The position numbers and the translations under genes were made by a program. The notes beneath the pieces were generated by a model. It ran no database searches. It saw only the letters and a program-made list of their open reading frames with translations, and was not told the origin of the DNA. A DNA stretch of 64,000 nucleotides. It comes from Neisseria subflava (GTDB taxonomy: Bacteria; Pseudomonadota; Gammaproteobacteria; Burkholderiales; Neisseriaceae). Of this stretch, positions 1 through 10,937 are shown in pieces; positions within the stretch are counted from its first letter, which is position 1, and each line of letters begins with the position of its first letter. The stretch spans positions 1,550,001-1,614,000 of the forward strand of contig NZ_CP073117.1 of assembly GCF_024205745.1 (NCBI RefSeq), given 5' to 3'.

Positions 1-1398
1 TTTGGCGCGGCACAAATGGGTTCCGGTTTGTTGAAGATGGGCTGGGTGCAGGACAACAGCTATGTCTTGCAGGTCGGCATTATTGTTGTTGTGATGGCGA
101 TTGCCATATTTTCCGCAACTTCGGGCGTGGGCAAAGGCGTCAAAATTTTGAGTGAAACCAACTTGGTATTGGCACTGGCTTTGATGCTGTTTGTCTTGTT
201 GAGTATGCCGACGACGTATTTGATTTTCGCATTCAGCGACAATTTGGGCACTTATTTGAGCAACTTCGTTTCGTTCAGCTTTAAGTCATATACCTACGAG
301 CCTGAGCATACAAAATGGTTTACCGGCTGGACGGTGTTGTATTGGGCTTGGTGGTGTTCGTGGTCACCTTTTGTTGGTTTGTTCATTGCCCGAATTTCGC
401 GAGGCAGAACCATCCGCGAATTTATTTTTGGCGTATTGGCAGTGCCTAGCCTGATGAGTATTTTGTGGTTTACCGTATTTGGCAATTCAGCCTTGTGGCT
501 GGACACGCATGTGGCAAACGGCGCCTTGTCTGCCTTGACCAACGAGCCTGAAAAATTGTTGTTTGCCTTTTTGAATTATTTGCCGTGGCCGGTTGTCAGC
601 AGCTTGGTGGCATTGCTGGTGATTTCGCTGTTTTTTATCACTTCTGCCGACTCGGGCATTTATGTGCTGAACAATATTGCTTCGCGCGATAAAGGGCTGG
701 CTTCGCCTAAGTGGCAATCGGTTATGTGGGGCGTGTTGATTTCGGCTGTGGCTATTGTGTTGCTGGGTGCCGGCGGTTTGCCTATCTTGCAAACCATGAC
801 CCTGATTGCGTCTCTGCCGTTTGCAGTGTTGATGATTTTTATGATGGTTTCTTTGTGGAAAGCCCTGAACAACGATGCCAAATATTTTGCAACCGCCGTC
901 AATCCGAGCAGTATTTTCTGGTCGGGCGATCATTGGAGGGAACGCCTTGGCCAAATGATGAATCAGACGCAGGAAGCCGATATCATCAAATTTATGAAAA
1001 ATATGGCGCTTCCGGCAATGCAGGAATTGAAAAACGAATTGACCCAAAAATACAATATGGACGTAGAAATCCGTTGCCTGTTGCAACAGGATGAGCCATC
1101 GGTGGAACTGGTGGTACATAAAGGGACGGTAAGGGATTTTGTCTATGGGATTAAATCCGTAAAGCGGGAAATTACCGATCAGTTGATTCGCGAAGACAGC
1201 CTGCCTCATCTCAAATATGCGGCAACGTTCATACCGTTGACGTATTTCTCGGATGGGCGCGATGGATACGATGTGCAATATATGACGCAAAAAGAATTGA
1301 TTGCCGATATGCTCAAGCAGTATGAGCGTTATCTGAACCTGCTTGCCGGAGTGGGGCAGGAATTAATGGGGCATGAACAAGTAGAACTGGCAGAGTAA
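1..1398 (+). CDS. betT: BCCT-family choline/betaine transporter, 5'-truncated by window edge
   Basis: The frame is open from base 1 (Phe-Gly-Ala-Ala-Gln before the first ATG at 16), so the N-terminal part lies outside the window; about 465 residues are visible. The BCCT family imports quaternary amines such as choline and glycine betaine across the inner membrane using Na+ or H+. The Trp-rich signature segment of the family, WTVLYWAWWCSWSPF, is present and is followed by several hydrophobic helices. A charged tail of about 170 residues follows the last helix; such a tail is the osmosensing domain in BetT-type members. The gene ends at a DUS hairpin. The family call is firm; choline as substrate is inferred from the BetT-like tail. 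Confidence 0.85.
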   Translation, partial: FGAAQMGSGLLKMGWVQDNSYVLQVGIIVVVMAIAIFSATSGVGKGVKILSETNLVLALALMLFVLLSMPTTYLIFAFSDNLGTYLSNFVSFSFKSYTYEPEHTKWFTGWTVLYWAWWCSWSPFVGLFIARISRGRTIREFIFGVLAVPSLMSILWFTVFGNSALWLDTHVANGALSALTNEPEKLLFAFLNYLPWPVVSSLVALLVISLFFITSADSGIYVLNNIASRDKGLASPKWQSVMWGVLISAVAIVLLGAGGLPILQTMTLIASLPFAVLMIFMMVSLWKALNNDAKYFATAVNPSSIFWSGDHWRERLGQMMNQTQEADIIKFMKNMALPAMQELKNELTQKYNMDVEIRCLLQQDEPSVELVVHKGTVRDFVYGIKSVKREITDQLIREDSLPHLKYAATFIPLTYFSDGRDGYDVQYMTQKELIADMLKQYERYLNLLAGVGQELMGHEQVELAE

Positions 1399-1408
1399 AA
1401 TAAATTTA

Positions 1409-1446
1409 GGCCGTCTGAACATGTAGCAATATTCAGACGGCCTTTT
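1409..1446 (+). terminator. DUS inverted-pair terminator after betT
   Basis: GCCGTCTGAA (1410-1419) and its complement TTCAGACGGC (1432-1441) form a stem followed by a T tract. Paired uptake sequences acting as terminators are well known in Neisseria. Confidence 0.85.
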
Positions 1447-1512
1447 TATTGCCTGTTTAAAAAATAATTTGTTTAAAATAAATATCTTAGATAAATTATA
1501 AGAAAAATCTGA

Positions 1513-1541
1513 TTTAAACTATAAAAAATCTTAGTTATAAT
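1513..1541 (+). promoter_or_regulatory. candidate sigma-70 promoter for recN
   Basis: TTTAAA (1513-1518), a 17-base spacer and a perfect TATAAT (1536-1541) lie 57 bases before the recN start in an AT-rich gap. No LexA-type box is evident. Confidence 0.5.
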
Positions 1542-1597
1542 CAGCTTATCTAAAGCTATTCCGCATAGGTGCGGGTGATTTACTAAGGAATACTACA

Positions 1598-3259
1598 ATG
1601 CTGTTGGCACTTTCTTTGCGTGATTTTGTCATTGTTGAAAACCTGAATCTTGATTTTCAAAACGGCTTTACCGTTTTAACGGGTGAAACCGGCGCAGGCA
1701 AATCGATTACTCTGGATGCGATTGGCCTGTTGTTGGGCGATAAAGCCGATTACAGCCAAGTGCGCAGTGGCGCCAAAGAAGCGCAGTTGTCGGCTTTGTT
1801 CGACATCAGCGGTTTGCCTGAGCTGAAAGCGCAGCTGCAGGAACAAGGCCTTTTGGAAGAAGATGCCGAAGAGCTCAGTATCCGCCGTATTATCGATGCC
1901 AAGGGTAAAAGCCGCAGTTATATCAATAATCAGGCTGCAACATTGGCGCAGCTGAAAGCCATCGGTGAGCAGTTAATCGATATTCACGGCCAAAATGCCC
2001 ATCATTCGCTAAATCAAGAGTCTGCACAACGCGAGTTGTTAGATGCGTTTGCCGGCAGCAAAGAGCAGGCAGAAACAGTCAAGCAGCTTTATCAAAATTG
2101 GGTTAATGCGAAAAAGGCACTGCAAGAGGCGCAAGAGCAGGCAGAAACCATGGCCATCGAACGCGAGCGTTTGGAATGGCAGTTTAATGAATTAAACCAA
2201 TTGGAGCTCAAACCCAATGAATGGGAAACCTTAAGCCAAAGCCACGACAGCCTGGCGCATTCGGCCGAGTTGCTGCAAACCGCCGAGCAGGTGGGCGACA
2301 GCATAGACGGGGACAACGGCATCCAACGTCAAATCTACCAATGCCAAAAACTGCTGGGCAATCTGCAAAATATTGAGCCGCGCTTTGCCGAGAGCCTGAA
2401 TATGTTGGCAAGTATTGAAGCAGAATTAGGTGAAATCAGTGCCAATATGCGCGATGTGGCAGGTCGCAGCGATATCGATCCTAATGAATTGGCCGCACAA
2501 GAAAGCCGCATGGGCGAATTGATGAGCATGGCGCGCAAATACCGCATTGAGCCGGAAGAGTTGCCGCAAAAGTTGGCAGAAATTGACGAGCGCCTGCAAA
2601 ACCTGCAAGCGGCTGCCGATTTGGAAGCCTTGGAAAATACAGTCGCACGCAATCTTGCCGAATACCACGAAGCCGCGCATATTCTCTCCGCCATGCGTCA
2701 TCAGGCAGCCGGTCGTTTGGGCGAAGAGACCACCGAGCATATGCAACATTTGGCCATGAAAGGCGCACGTTTTGACATCGTCTTGTTGCCATCTTCGCCG
2801 ACCGCGCATGGGCTGGAACAGGTGCAATTCCAAGTGGCGGCGAATAAAGGCAATCCGTCACGTCCTTTGAACAAAGTGGCTTCCGGCGGCGAATTGGCGC
2901 GTATCAGCTTGGCTTTGCAAGTGGTTGCCAGCCAATACACACAAGTGCCGACATTAATTTTCGACGAAGTGGATACCGGTATTGGTGGCGGCGTTGCTGA
3001 AATGGTCGGTAAAGCTTTGCGTGCCTTAGGTAAAAAACATCAAGTCTTGGCGGTAACCCATCTTCCTCAAGTCGCCTCTTGCGGTGAAAACCATTGGCAG
3101 GTCCGCAAGCATAGCGAAGGGGAGCAAACCGTCAGCGAAATCAGCGTATTGAACCATCATCAGCGTATTGAGGAAATCGCGCGTATGCTGGGTGGCGAAA
3201 TCATTACCGATACCACACGCAACCATGCTGCCGAACTCTTGCATCTGGCCGCCGCCTAA
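1598..3259 (+). CDS. recN: DNA repair protein RecN
   Basis: RecN is an SMC-like cytosolic ATPase used in recombinational repair of double-strand breaks. The 553-residue protein has the Walker A motif GETGAGKS at residues 29-36, a long Glu/Gln-rich coiled-coil middle, the ABC-type signature SGGELARISLAL near 429-440 and the Walker B segment LIFDEVDTGIGGG near 455. The length is that of a full RecN. The start has an AAGGA site upstream. In Neisseria RecN contributes to transformation and resistance to oxidative damage (family knowledge). It is a single-gene unit bounded by DUS hairpins. Confidence 0.95.
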   Translation: MLLALSLRDFVIVENLNLDFQNGFTVLTGETGAGKSITLDAIGLLLGDKADYSQVRSGAKEAQLSALFDISGLPELKAQLQEQGLLEEDAEELSIRRIIDAKGKSRSYINNQAATLAQLKAIGEQLIDIHGQNAHHSLNQESAQRELLDAFAGSKEQAETVKQLYQNWVNAKKALQEAQEQAETMAIERERLEWQFNELNQLELKPNEWETLSQSHDSLAHSAELLQTAEQVGDSIDGDNGIQRQIYQCQKLLGNLQNIEPRFAESLNMLASIEAELGEISANMRDVAGRSDIDPNELAAQESRMGELMSMARKYRIEPEELPQKLAEIDERLQNLQAAADLEALENTVARNLAEYHEAAHILSAMRHQAAGRLGEETTEHMQHLAMKGARFDIVLLPSSPTAHGLEQVQFQVAANKGNPSRPLNKVASGGELARISLALQVVASQYTQVPTLIFDEVDTGIGGGVAEMVGKALRALGKKHQVLAVTHLPQVASCGENHWQVRKHSEGEQTVSEISVLNHHQRIEEIARMLGGEIITDTTRNHAAELLHLAAA

Positions 3260-3268
3260 AAGCCTTAA

Positions 3269-3301
3269 GGCCGTCTGAAAATGAAATTCAGACGGCCTTT
3301 T
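3269..3301 (+). terminator. DUS inverted-pair terminator after recN
   Basis: GCCGTCTGAA at 3270-3279 pairs with TTCAGACGGC at 3288-3297, followed by TTTT. Confidence 0.85.
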
Positions 3302-3373
3302 CCGTATTTTGCGCCCTTTCAGACAAGCAGAATACAAGGTATGATTATAGCGTCTGTTTACAAGGAAATTTTG

Positions 3374-4330
3374 ATGAAAGTCCTGTTTATCGCCGATCCG
3401 ATGGCAAGTTTTAAAACCTATAAAGACACTACTTACGCCATGATGCGTGAAATGGCAAAGCGCGGTTGGCAGCTTTTTCATACCTTGAGCGGAGAATTGT
3501 CCGTCCGTGAAGGCTGGGTGGTGGCTCAGGCAGCGGCATTTGAGTTTGTCGGTGCGAAGAGTGATGACGATCACGAATGGTTTAAAGCAGAGGCAAAAGT
3601 TCAGACGGCCTTAAAAGATTTCGATGCGGTCATTATGCGCACTGACCCGCCGTTTGATATGCAATATTTGTACGCAACCCAATTTTTGACATTGGCACAG
3701 CAGCAGGGCGCAAAAGTATTTAACAGCGGACAGGCAATGCGCGATTTCAATGAGAAATTGGCTATTTTGAACTTCAGCCAGTTCACCGCGCCCACTTTGG
3801 TAACCACGCGTTCTGCCGATGTTCGTGCCTTTTTGAAAGAACACGGCGACATCATCATCAAACCGTTGGACGGCATGGGCGGTATGGGCATTTTCCGCCT
3901 GACCGAATCCGATCCTAATATCGGCAGTATCCTTGAAACCCTGATGCAGCTTGATTCACGCACCATCATGGCACAACGCTATATTCCTGAAATCGTACAT
4001 GGCGACAAGCGCATTCTGATTATTGGTGGGGAAGTTGTTCCGTATGCTTTGGCGCGTATTCCGCAAAACGGCGAAACGCGCGGCAACTTGGCTGCCGGCG
4101 GTCGCGGTGTGGCGCAGGAATTGAGCGAGCGCGACCGTGAAATTGCAGAAACCCTGGCGCCTGAATTGAAGCGCCGCGGTATTTTGCTGGCAGGTTTGGA
4201 TGTCATCGGCAGCAACCTGACCGAAGTCAACGTAACCAGCCCGACCGGTTTCCAAGAAATCATGAAGCAAAAAGATTTCGACGTTGCCGCCATGTTTGCA
4301 GATGCCGTGGCATCTTGGGCGAAACAATAA
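3374..4330 (+). CDS. gshB: glutathione synthetase
   Basis: GshB ligates glycine to gamma-glutamylcysteine using ATP, the last step of glutathione synthesis in the cytosol. The 318-residue product begins MKVLFIADPM, typical of the family, and has the ATP-grasp glycine loop DGMGGMGIF near residue 167 and the ENVTSPTG-like C-terminal motif (here EVNVTSPTGFQE). The ATG at 3374 is chosen because AAGGA lies 7 bases before it and because the longer upstream frame would read through the recN terminator. A DUS in reverse orientation lies inside the gene near 3604, encoding Gln-Thr-Ala. Confidence 0.95.
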   Translation: MKVLFIADPMASFKTYKDTTYAMMREMAKRGWQLFHTLSGELSVREGWVVAQAAAFEFVGAKSDDDHEWFKAEAKVQTALKDFDAVIMRTDPPFDMQYLYATQFLTLAQQQGAKVFNSGQAMRDFNEKLAILNFSQFTAPTLVTTRSADVRAFLKEHGDIIIKPLDGMGGMGIFRLTESDPNIGSILETLMQLDSRTIMAQRYIPEIVHGDKRILIIGGEVVPYALARIPQNGETRGNLAAGGRGVAQELSERDREIAETLAPELKRRGILLAGLDVIGSNLTEVNVTSPTGFQEIMKQKDFDVAAMFADAVASWAKQ

Positions 4331-4336
4331 ACTCCA

Positions 4337-4384
4337 AGGCCGTCTGAAAATTGACCCGACCGTTTCTTTTCAGACGGCCTTTTT
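4337..4384 (+). terminator. DUS inverted-pair terminator after gshB
   Basis: GCCGTCTGAA 4339-4348 and TTCAGACGGC 4369-4378, then a T tract. Confidence 0.85.
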
Positions 4385-4395
4385 ATGTTGAGAAT

Positions 4396-4782
4396 ATGAT
4401 GGAACCATCTTCCTACGCATCTGAAAAAAAAGGTAAAAACGGCATTAAACGCATCATCAATGCGTTCGGCTATTCCAAAGACGGACTGGCTGCCGCGTAC
4501 CGTTATGAAAGCGCATTTCGCCAAGTTTTTTGGCTGAACCTGATTTTAATTGTCTTGGCCTTATTCCTTGATTTCGGGCCGGCCATCAAAATGGTGCTCA
4601 TTGCCGCATCGTTTATTTCATTGATTACCGAATTGTTTAATACCGCCGTTGAAGCAGCCGTTGACCATACCTCTACTGAAAAACACGAGCTGGCCAAGCG
4701 TGCCAAAGATGCCGGCTCGGCCGCGCAATTGATGGCTTTGTTCATGTTATTTATTGTTTGGATTATTGCATTAACTGCTTAA
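4396..4782 (+). CDS. dgkA: diacylglycerol kinase
   Basis: DgkA is a small inner-membrane enzyme that phosphorylates diacylglycerol so that it can re-enter phospholipid synthesis. The 128-residue product has three hydrophobic helices and the family motif ELFNTAVEAAVDH followed by ELAKRAKDAGSAA. Two ATG codons stand in tandem (4396 and 4399); either may be used. A longer frame from 4351 would start inside the preceding hairpin and is rejected. The basic N-terminus (EKKGKNGIKRI) precedes the first amphipathic helix, as usual in the family. Confidence 0.9.
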   Translation: MMEPSSYASEKKGKNGIKRIINAFGYSKDGLAAAYRYESAFRQVFWLNLILIVLALFLDFGPAIKMVLIAASFISLITELFNTAVEAAVDHTSTEKHELAKRAKDAGSAAQLMALFMLFIVWIIALTA

Positions 4783-4913
4783 AAATGTGGTAATATGGTA
4801 ATTCGTTAGGATTAGATAGTATTAATTAATCTATATCAAAGTTTTCAGACGGCCTTTGGTTGTAAGATGAAGGCTGTATATCCCAGCCATTTGGCAAACA
4901 CAAGGAGCAAAAC

Positions 4914-5390
4914 ATGAAAAAATTAATGGCAACCCTGATTCTGGCAGGCTTGGCAACTTCCGTATCTGCAGCCGGTATCCATATTGAAGACGGTTGGGCG
5001 CGTGCCACTGTCGAAGGTATGAAAATGGGTGGCGCATTCATGAAAATCCAAAACGATGAAGCCAAACAAGACTTCTTGGTAGGCGGCAGCAGCCCTGTTG
5101 CAGAACGCGTTGAAGTACATACCCATATTAACGACAACGGCGTTATGCGTATGCGCGAAGTTAAAGGCGGCGTGCCTTTAGCTGCAAAAGGCGTAACCGA
5201 GCTGAAACCGGGCAGCTACCACGTTATGTTCATGGGTCTGAAAAAACAATTGAAAGAAGGCGAAAAAGTGCCTGTAACCCTGAAATTCAAAAACGCCAAA
5301 CCTCAAACTGTCGAGCTGGAAGTGAAAACTGCGCCTAAAGCCGAAATGCAGCACGACCACGGCGCACACGGTGGCGCGCATCAGCACTAA
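4914..5390 (+). CDS. periplasmic PCu(A)C copper chaperone
   Basis: The 158-residue product has a signal peptide (cleavage after about SVSAA, residue 20) and one PCu(A)C domain. This family carries Cu(I) in the periplasm to the Cu-A and Cu-B sites of haem-copper oxidases. The ligand pattern is visible: EVHTH, then MRM about ten residues on, then HVMFM about 25 residues later (the His-x-Met pair). The C-terminus is a His-rich tail (HDHGAHGGAHQH) that could bind extra metal; a similar chaperone in gonococcus is called AccA. AAGGAG precedes the start by 7 bases. Confidence 0.88.
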   Translation: MKKLMATLILAGLATSVSAAGIHIEDGWARATVEGMKMGGAFMKIQNDEAKQDFLVGGSSPVAERVEVHTHINDNGVMRMREVKGGVPLAAKGVTELKPGSYHVMFMGLKKQLKEGEKVPVTLKFKNAKPQTVELEVKTAPKAEMQHDHGAHGGAHQH

Positions 5391-5410
5391 TTGCTTGAAT
5401 TTTCATATAA

Positions 5411-5450
5411 AGGCCGTCTGAAAGTCATTGGGCTTTCAGACGGCCTTTTC
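5411..5450 (+). terminator. DUS inverted-pair terminator
   Basis: GCCGTCTGAA 5413-5422 and TTCAGACGGC 5435-5444, then TTTT. Confidence 0.85.
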
Positions 5451-5468
5451 TGTCGTTAAATCAAAATG

Positions 5469-5477
5469 TGCTAAAAT
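5469..5477 (+). promoter_or_regulatory. candidate extended -10 promoter for mnmA
   Basis: TGC followed by TAAAAT (5472-5477) matches an extended -10 element 39 bases before the mnmA start. No good -35 is seen, which is common for extended -10 promoters. Confidence 0.4.
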
Positions 5478-5516
5478 CACGCTTTAAAAAATGTATTTGA
5501 AACCCACATTCCCCTC

Positions 5517-6620
5517 ATGAATACTCACAACACACCAGCAAACATCATCGTCGGCCTCTCCGGCGGCGTCGATTCATCCGTTACTGCGGCCCTGCTCAAA
5601 CAGCAAGGCCATCAAATCAGCGGCGTGTTCATGCAGAACTGGGAAGATGACGACAACGACGAATATTGCAGCATCAAACAAGATTCCTTCGATGCCATTG
5701 CCGTCGCCGACATCATCGGCATCGACATCGACATCGTCAATTTCGCCGCACAATACAAAGACAACGTATTTGCCTATTTCCTCAAAGAATACAGCGCAGG
5801 CCGCACGCCAAATCCGGATGTCTTGTGCAATGCCGAAATCAAATTCAAATGCTTTTTGGACTACGCCATCGAGCAGGGCGCCGATACCATTGCCACCGGA
5901 CACTATGCCCGCAAAGAAGTTCGCAACGGCGTGCATTACCTGCTCAAAGGCTTGGATCAAAACAAAGACCAAAGCTATTTCCTGTACCGTCTCAAACCTT
6001 TCCAACTCGAGCGCGCGATTTTCCCATTGGGCGAATTGGAAAAGCCTGAAGTCCGCCGTCTTGCCGAAGAATTCAAATTACCGACTGCAACCAAAAAAGA
6101 CAGTACCGGCATTTGCTTTATCGGCGAACGCCCGTTCCGCGAATTTCTGCAAAAATACCTGCCGACCAATAATGGCAAAATGGTTACCCCTGAAGGCAAA
6201 GTAGTCGGCGAACACGTCGGCTTGATGTTTTACACGCTGGGCCAACGCAAAGGCTTGGGTATCGGCGGCGCAGGCGAGCCATGGTTTGTCGCGGCCAAGG
6301 ATTTGACCAAAAACGAACTGATTGTCGTGCAAGGTCATGACCATCCTTTGCTTTATACGCAAAGCCTGGTGATGAACGATTTGAGTTTTACATTGCTTGA
6401 ACGTCCGAAAGAAGGACGCTATACCTGCAAAACGCGCTACCGCATGGCCGACGCACCTTGTACGTTGCGCTACTTGGATGATGAAACCATCGAGCTTGTC
6501 TTTGACGAGCCGCAATGGGCGGTAACGCCCGGACAATCAGCGGTACTATACGACGGCGATGTGTGCTTGGGCGGCGGTATCATCATGTCCACCGACAAGC
6601 CTGTCATTATTACTGCTTAA
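5517..6620 (+). CDS. mnmA: tRNA-specific 2-thiouridylase MnmA
   Basis: MnmA thiolates U34 of tRNA-Lys, -Glu and -Gln using sulfur relayed through the Tus system. The 367-residue protein carries the PP-loop SGGVDSSV at residues 15-22 that adenylates the tRNA. The two catalytic cysteines are present: Cys104 in NPDVLCN and Cys200 in TGICFIGER. The C-terminal beta-barrel region is complete. Its length matches the family. The gene is a single unit between DUS hairpins. A TusA-like protein is encoded near 13.2 kb in this window, but no link between the two can be read from position. Confidence 0.95.
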   Translation: MNTHNTPANIIVGLSGGVDSSVTAALLKQQGHQISGVFMQNWEDDDNDEYCSIKQDSFDAIAVADIIGIDIDIVNFAAQYKDNVFAYFLKEYSAGRTPNPDVLCNAEIKFKCFLDYAIEQGADTIATGHYARKEVRNGVHYLLKGLDQNKDQSYFLYRLKPFQLERAIFPLGELEKPEVRRLAEEFKLPTATKKDSTGICFIGERPFREFLQKYLPTNNGKMVTPEGKVVGEHVGLMFYTLGQRKGLGIGGAGEPWFVAAKDLTKNELIVVQGHDHPLLYTQSLVMNDLSFTLLERPKEGRYTCKTRYRMADAPCTLRYLDDETIELVFDEPQWAVTPGQSAVLYDGDVCLGGGIIMSTDKPVIITA

Positions 6621-6627
6621 TAAAAGG

Positions 6628-6673
6628 GCCGTCTGAAAACGAAGCGGCGGATTGAATAAAGCCTTCAGACGGC
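6628..6673 (+). terminator. DUS inverted pair after mnmA
   Basis: GCCGTCTGAA 6628-6637 and TTCAGACGGC 6664-6673 can pair with a 26-base loop. No T tract follows, so termination strength is doubtful. Confidence 0.6.
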
Positions 6674-6712
6674 CTCGATTCCAAAAAACGACTAAATAAA
6701 AGACTGATCAAT

Positions 6713-8368
6713 ATGGAAAAACTCTGGCTCAAAAGCTACGAACAAGGCGTAAATCCTGAAATCGATATTTCTCAATACAGCTCCATCAGCGACGTATTCC
6801 GTCAAAGTGTTGAAAAATTTGCGGATAAACCTGCTTTTCAAAACATGGGCAAAACGCTGACTTATGCCGAAGTGGGCAAGTTGGCGACCGATTTTGCGTC
6901 TTACCTGCAAAACGTATTGAAACTGCCGCGCGGTGAGCGTGTGGCGATTATGATGCCGAACGTTTTACAATATCCGATTGCACTTTTCGGTATTCTGCAG
7001 GCAGGCTTAGTGGCAGTGAATACTAATCCGCTTTATACGCCGCGCGAGTTGGAGCATCAGTTGAAAGACAGCGGCGCGACAACGATTGTCGTGTTGGAGA
7101 ACTTTGCCAATACGTTGGAGCTGGTGTTGCCGCGTACGCAAATCAAACATGTGATTGTCGCGTCGGTCGGCGAAATGTTCGGCATGATTAAAGGTGCGTT
7201 GATGAACTTCGTCATCCGCAAAGTGAAAAAAATGGTGCCGGAATACCGCATTCCCAATACCGTGATTTTTCAGACGGCCTTAAAGCAAGGTGCGGCAAAT
7301 ACGTTCAAACCAGTCGAGTTGACGCGCGACGATACTGCCTTGCTGCAATATACAGGCGGCACGACCGGTTTGGCGAAAGGCGCCGTCCTCACTCACGGCA
7401 ATATCTGCGCCAATATGTTGCAGGCAAAAGAATGGATTAAAAACAGCCTGCACGAAGGCAAAGAAACGGTCATCGCCGCGTTGCCGCTGTATCATATCTT
7501 TGCCTTGACGGTAAACCTGATGATCTTTGCGAATACCGGTTCTAAAATCATCCTGATTACCAATCCGCGCGACATGAAAGGATTTGTCGGTGAATTGAAA
7601 AAAGAGCCGATTAGCGTGTTCATCGGTGTAAATACCCTGTTTAATGCGATGGTCAACCGTCCAGATTTTGCCGAAGTCGATTTTTCCCGTTTGAAGCTGA
7701 CTTTGGGCGGCGGTATGGCAACGCAAAGAGCCGTGGCGGAAAAATGGAAAAAAATTACCGGTACGCCGATTGTGGAAGCTTACGGCTTGACCGAAGCCAG
7801 CCCGGGCGTATGTTGCAATCCTTTGAATATTGAAGCTTACAGTGGCGGTATCGGCCTGCCTGTTCCTTCAACTGAGATAGAATTGCGCGATGCAGACGGC
7901 AAAGAAGTGCCTATCGGACAACCGGGCGAATTGTGGGTGCGCGGCCCGCAAGTGATGAAAGGCTATTGGAACCGTCCGGAAGAAACCGCCAAAGCAATCG
8001 ATGCTCGCGGCTTTTTGGAGACCGGCGACATTGCCGTGATGGATGAAAAAGGCTGGTTGAAACTGGTGGACCGCAAAAAAGATTTGATTGTGGTATCCGG
8101 TTTCAATGTGTATCCGAACGAAATTGAAGAAGTAGTGGCCGGCAACGACAAAGTCTTGGAAGTCGCCTGTATCGGCGTGGCAAGCGAGAAAACCGGCGAA
8201 GCGATTAAGGTCTTCGTCGTACGCAAAGATCCGTCTTTGACCAAGGAAGAGCTGATTGATTTCTGCCGTAAAGAACTGACTGCTTATAAAGTGCCGAAAG
8301 ACATCGAATTCCGCGACGAGTTGCCAAAATCCAACGTTGGCAAAATCCTGCGCCGCGAGCTGCGCTGA
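6713..8368 (+). CDS. fadD: long-chain fatty acid--CoA ligase
   Basis: This 551-residue AMP-forming ligase activates fatty acids to acyl-CoA at the inner membrane. The ANL-family motifs are in order: the P-loop YTGGTTGLAKGA, the EAYGLTEASPG motif, the ETGDIAVMDEKGWLKLVDRKKDLI hinge region (quoted in part: TGDIAVMD, DRKKDLIV) and the catalytic Lys in PKSNVGKILRRELR near the end. The length equals E. coli FadD. A reverse DUS lies in frame near 7268 (Gln-Thr-Ala). Spacing from the mnmA hairpin suggests its own promoter. Confidence 0.93.
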   Translation: MEKLWLKSYEQGVNPEIDISQYSSISDVFRQSVEKFADKPAFQNMGKTLTYAEVGKLATDFASYLQNVLKLPRGERVAIMMPNVLQYPIALFGILQAGLVAVNTNPLYTPRELEHQLKDSGATTIVVLENFANTLELVLPRTQIKHVIVASVGEMFGMIKGALMNFVIRKVKKMVPEYRIPNTVIFQTALKQGAANTFKPVELTRDDTALLQYTGGTTGLAKGAVLTHGNICANMLQAKEWIKNSLHEGKETVIAALPLYHIFALTVNLMIFANTGSKIILITNPRDMKGFVGELKKEPISVFIGVNTLFNAMVNRPDFAEVDFSRLKLTLGGGMATQRAVAEKWKKITGTPIVEAYGLTEASPGVCCNPLNIEAYSGGIGLPVPSTEIELRDADGKEVPIGQPGELWVRGPQVMKGYWNRPEETAKAIDARGFLETGDIAVMDEKGWLKLVDRKKDLIVVSGFNVYPNEIEEVVAGNDKVLEVACIGVASEKTGEAIKVFVVRKDPSLTKEELIDFCRKELTAYKVPKDIEFRDELPKSNVGKILRRELR

Positions 8369-8389
8369 TATATAGAATCAGTATGATAA

Positions 8390-8421
8390 GGCCGTCTGAA
8401 AACGCTATTTTCAGACGGCCT
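8390..8421 (+). terminator. DUS inverted pair after fadD
   Basis: GCCGTCTGAA 8391-8400 and TTCAGACGGC 8410-8419 with a 9-base loop; no T tract follows. Confidence 0.65.
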
Positions 8422-8462
8422 GAAGCTTTTGCCGTTTGCCAGAATATGCTGCTTCAAGTTAA

Positions 8463-10127
<1,665 letters not shown>

Positions 10128-10139
10128 TTGATGTGATTG

Positions 10140-10171
10140 AAAAAGCACCCGTTATCCGGGTGCTTTTTTGT
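10140..10171. terminator. bidirectional rho-independent terminator, pyrG / cah
   Basis: AAAAAGCACCCG-TTATC-CGGGTGCTTTTTT forms a GC-rich stem with A and T tracts on both sides. It serves both converging genes. A single reverse DUS follows at 10174-10183. Confidence 0.9.
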
Positions 10172-10190
10172 TTTCAGACGGCCTTAGAAA

Positions 10191-10937
10191 TTATTTGTCT
10201 TCATTGACTTCGCGGTCGTTCAAAGGTTGTACGGGACGGTTGTTTTCGCCGCCGATAATGTCGCGCATGGCTTTAAACTGCGCCGCATCTGCTTGAACCG
10301 GAGTTTTTAAGACAACCCAAGTCACGTTTTCGCTGCAAGGCGGCGTTGTCAGCGAGCCTTTTAGTTGGAAGGACTTGCTATCTTTAGGCAGCAGGGCTTG
10401 GATATTCAAGTTTTTCAAATCTACGGATTCGCCCGCTTTCAGTTTTTTGGCAGTGAGTGTGGACAAGGCAGGATTGTTTTTGCCCGGTTTAAATACAGAG
10501 CCGATGACCGCCAAAGTGCCGTCTTCGGCTTGATGGACGAAATGCGCTTCCATCGGGAAATGTTTGCCTTTGAAAGTATGTTCGCTCGGTGTATGGAAGT
10601 GGAATTGTTTGAAGGTATAGGTTTTACCGTTAATCACGATGGTTTGCGCCTTCCCTTGCGGCGTGGCTTGAAGGGTATGGCCGTTATTTTCTACTTTGTA
10701 GTCGGCAACGTTGTAACGGTATGCCGGTTGTTTGCCTTTTACTGCTTTTGTTGCGGAGAAGTCCACTGGAGATTGCTGTTTGCCTGTTTTGCAGACGGCA
10801 AAGTCTTCACTCAAGTCGCCCCAGTGTGCAGCATCGTTTTCACCTGTGTAAGACCAATGTGCATGATGGGTTTCGGCGGATACCGTTGCAGTAGAGACAG
10901 CCATGAGCAAAGATAAAAAGAGGTGTTTGTTCAACAT
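10191..10937 (-). CDS. cah: periplasmic alpha-class carbonic anhydrase
   Basis: The enzyme interconverts CO2 and bicarbonate with a Zn2+ cofactor. The 248-residue product has a signal peptide ending near VSAE (residue 22) and the alpha-class motifs: QSPVDF, the zinc ligands in FKQFHFHTPSEH and MEAHFVHQ, and the LTTPPCSENVTW loop near the C-terminus. A disulfide is likely between the Cys of DFAVCK and that of PPCSE. Pathogenic Neisseria have a close counterpart, fitting their CO2 need. The stop codon is 20 bases from the shared terminator. Confidence 0.93.
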   Translation of the reverse strand: MLNKHLFLSLLMAVSTATVSAETHHAHWSYTGENDAAHWGDLSEDFAVCKTGKQQSPVDFSATKAVKGKQPAYRYNVADYKVENNGHTLQATPQGKAQTIVINGKTYTFKQFHFHTPSEHTFKGKHFPMEAHFVHQAEDGTLAVIGSVFKPGKNNPALSTLTAKKLKAGESVDLKNLNIQALLPKDSKSFQLKGSLTTPPCSENVTWVVLKTPVQADAAQFKAMRDIIGGENNRPVQPLNDREVNEDK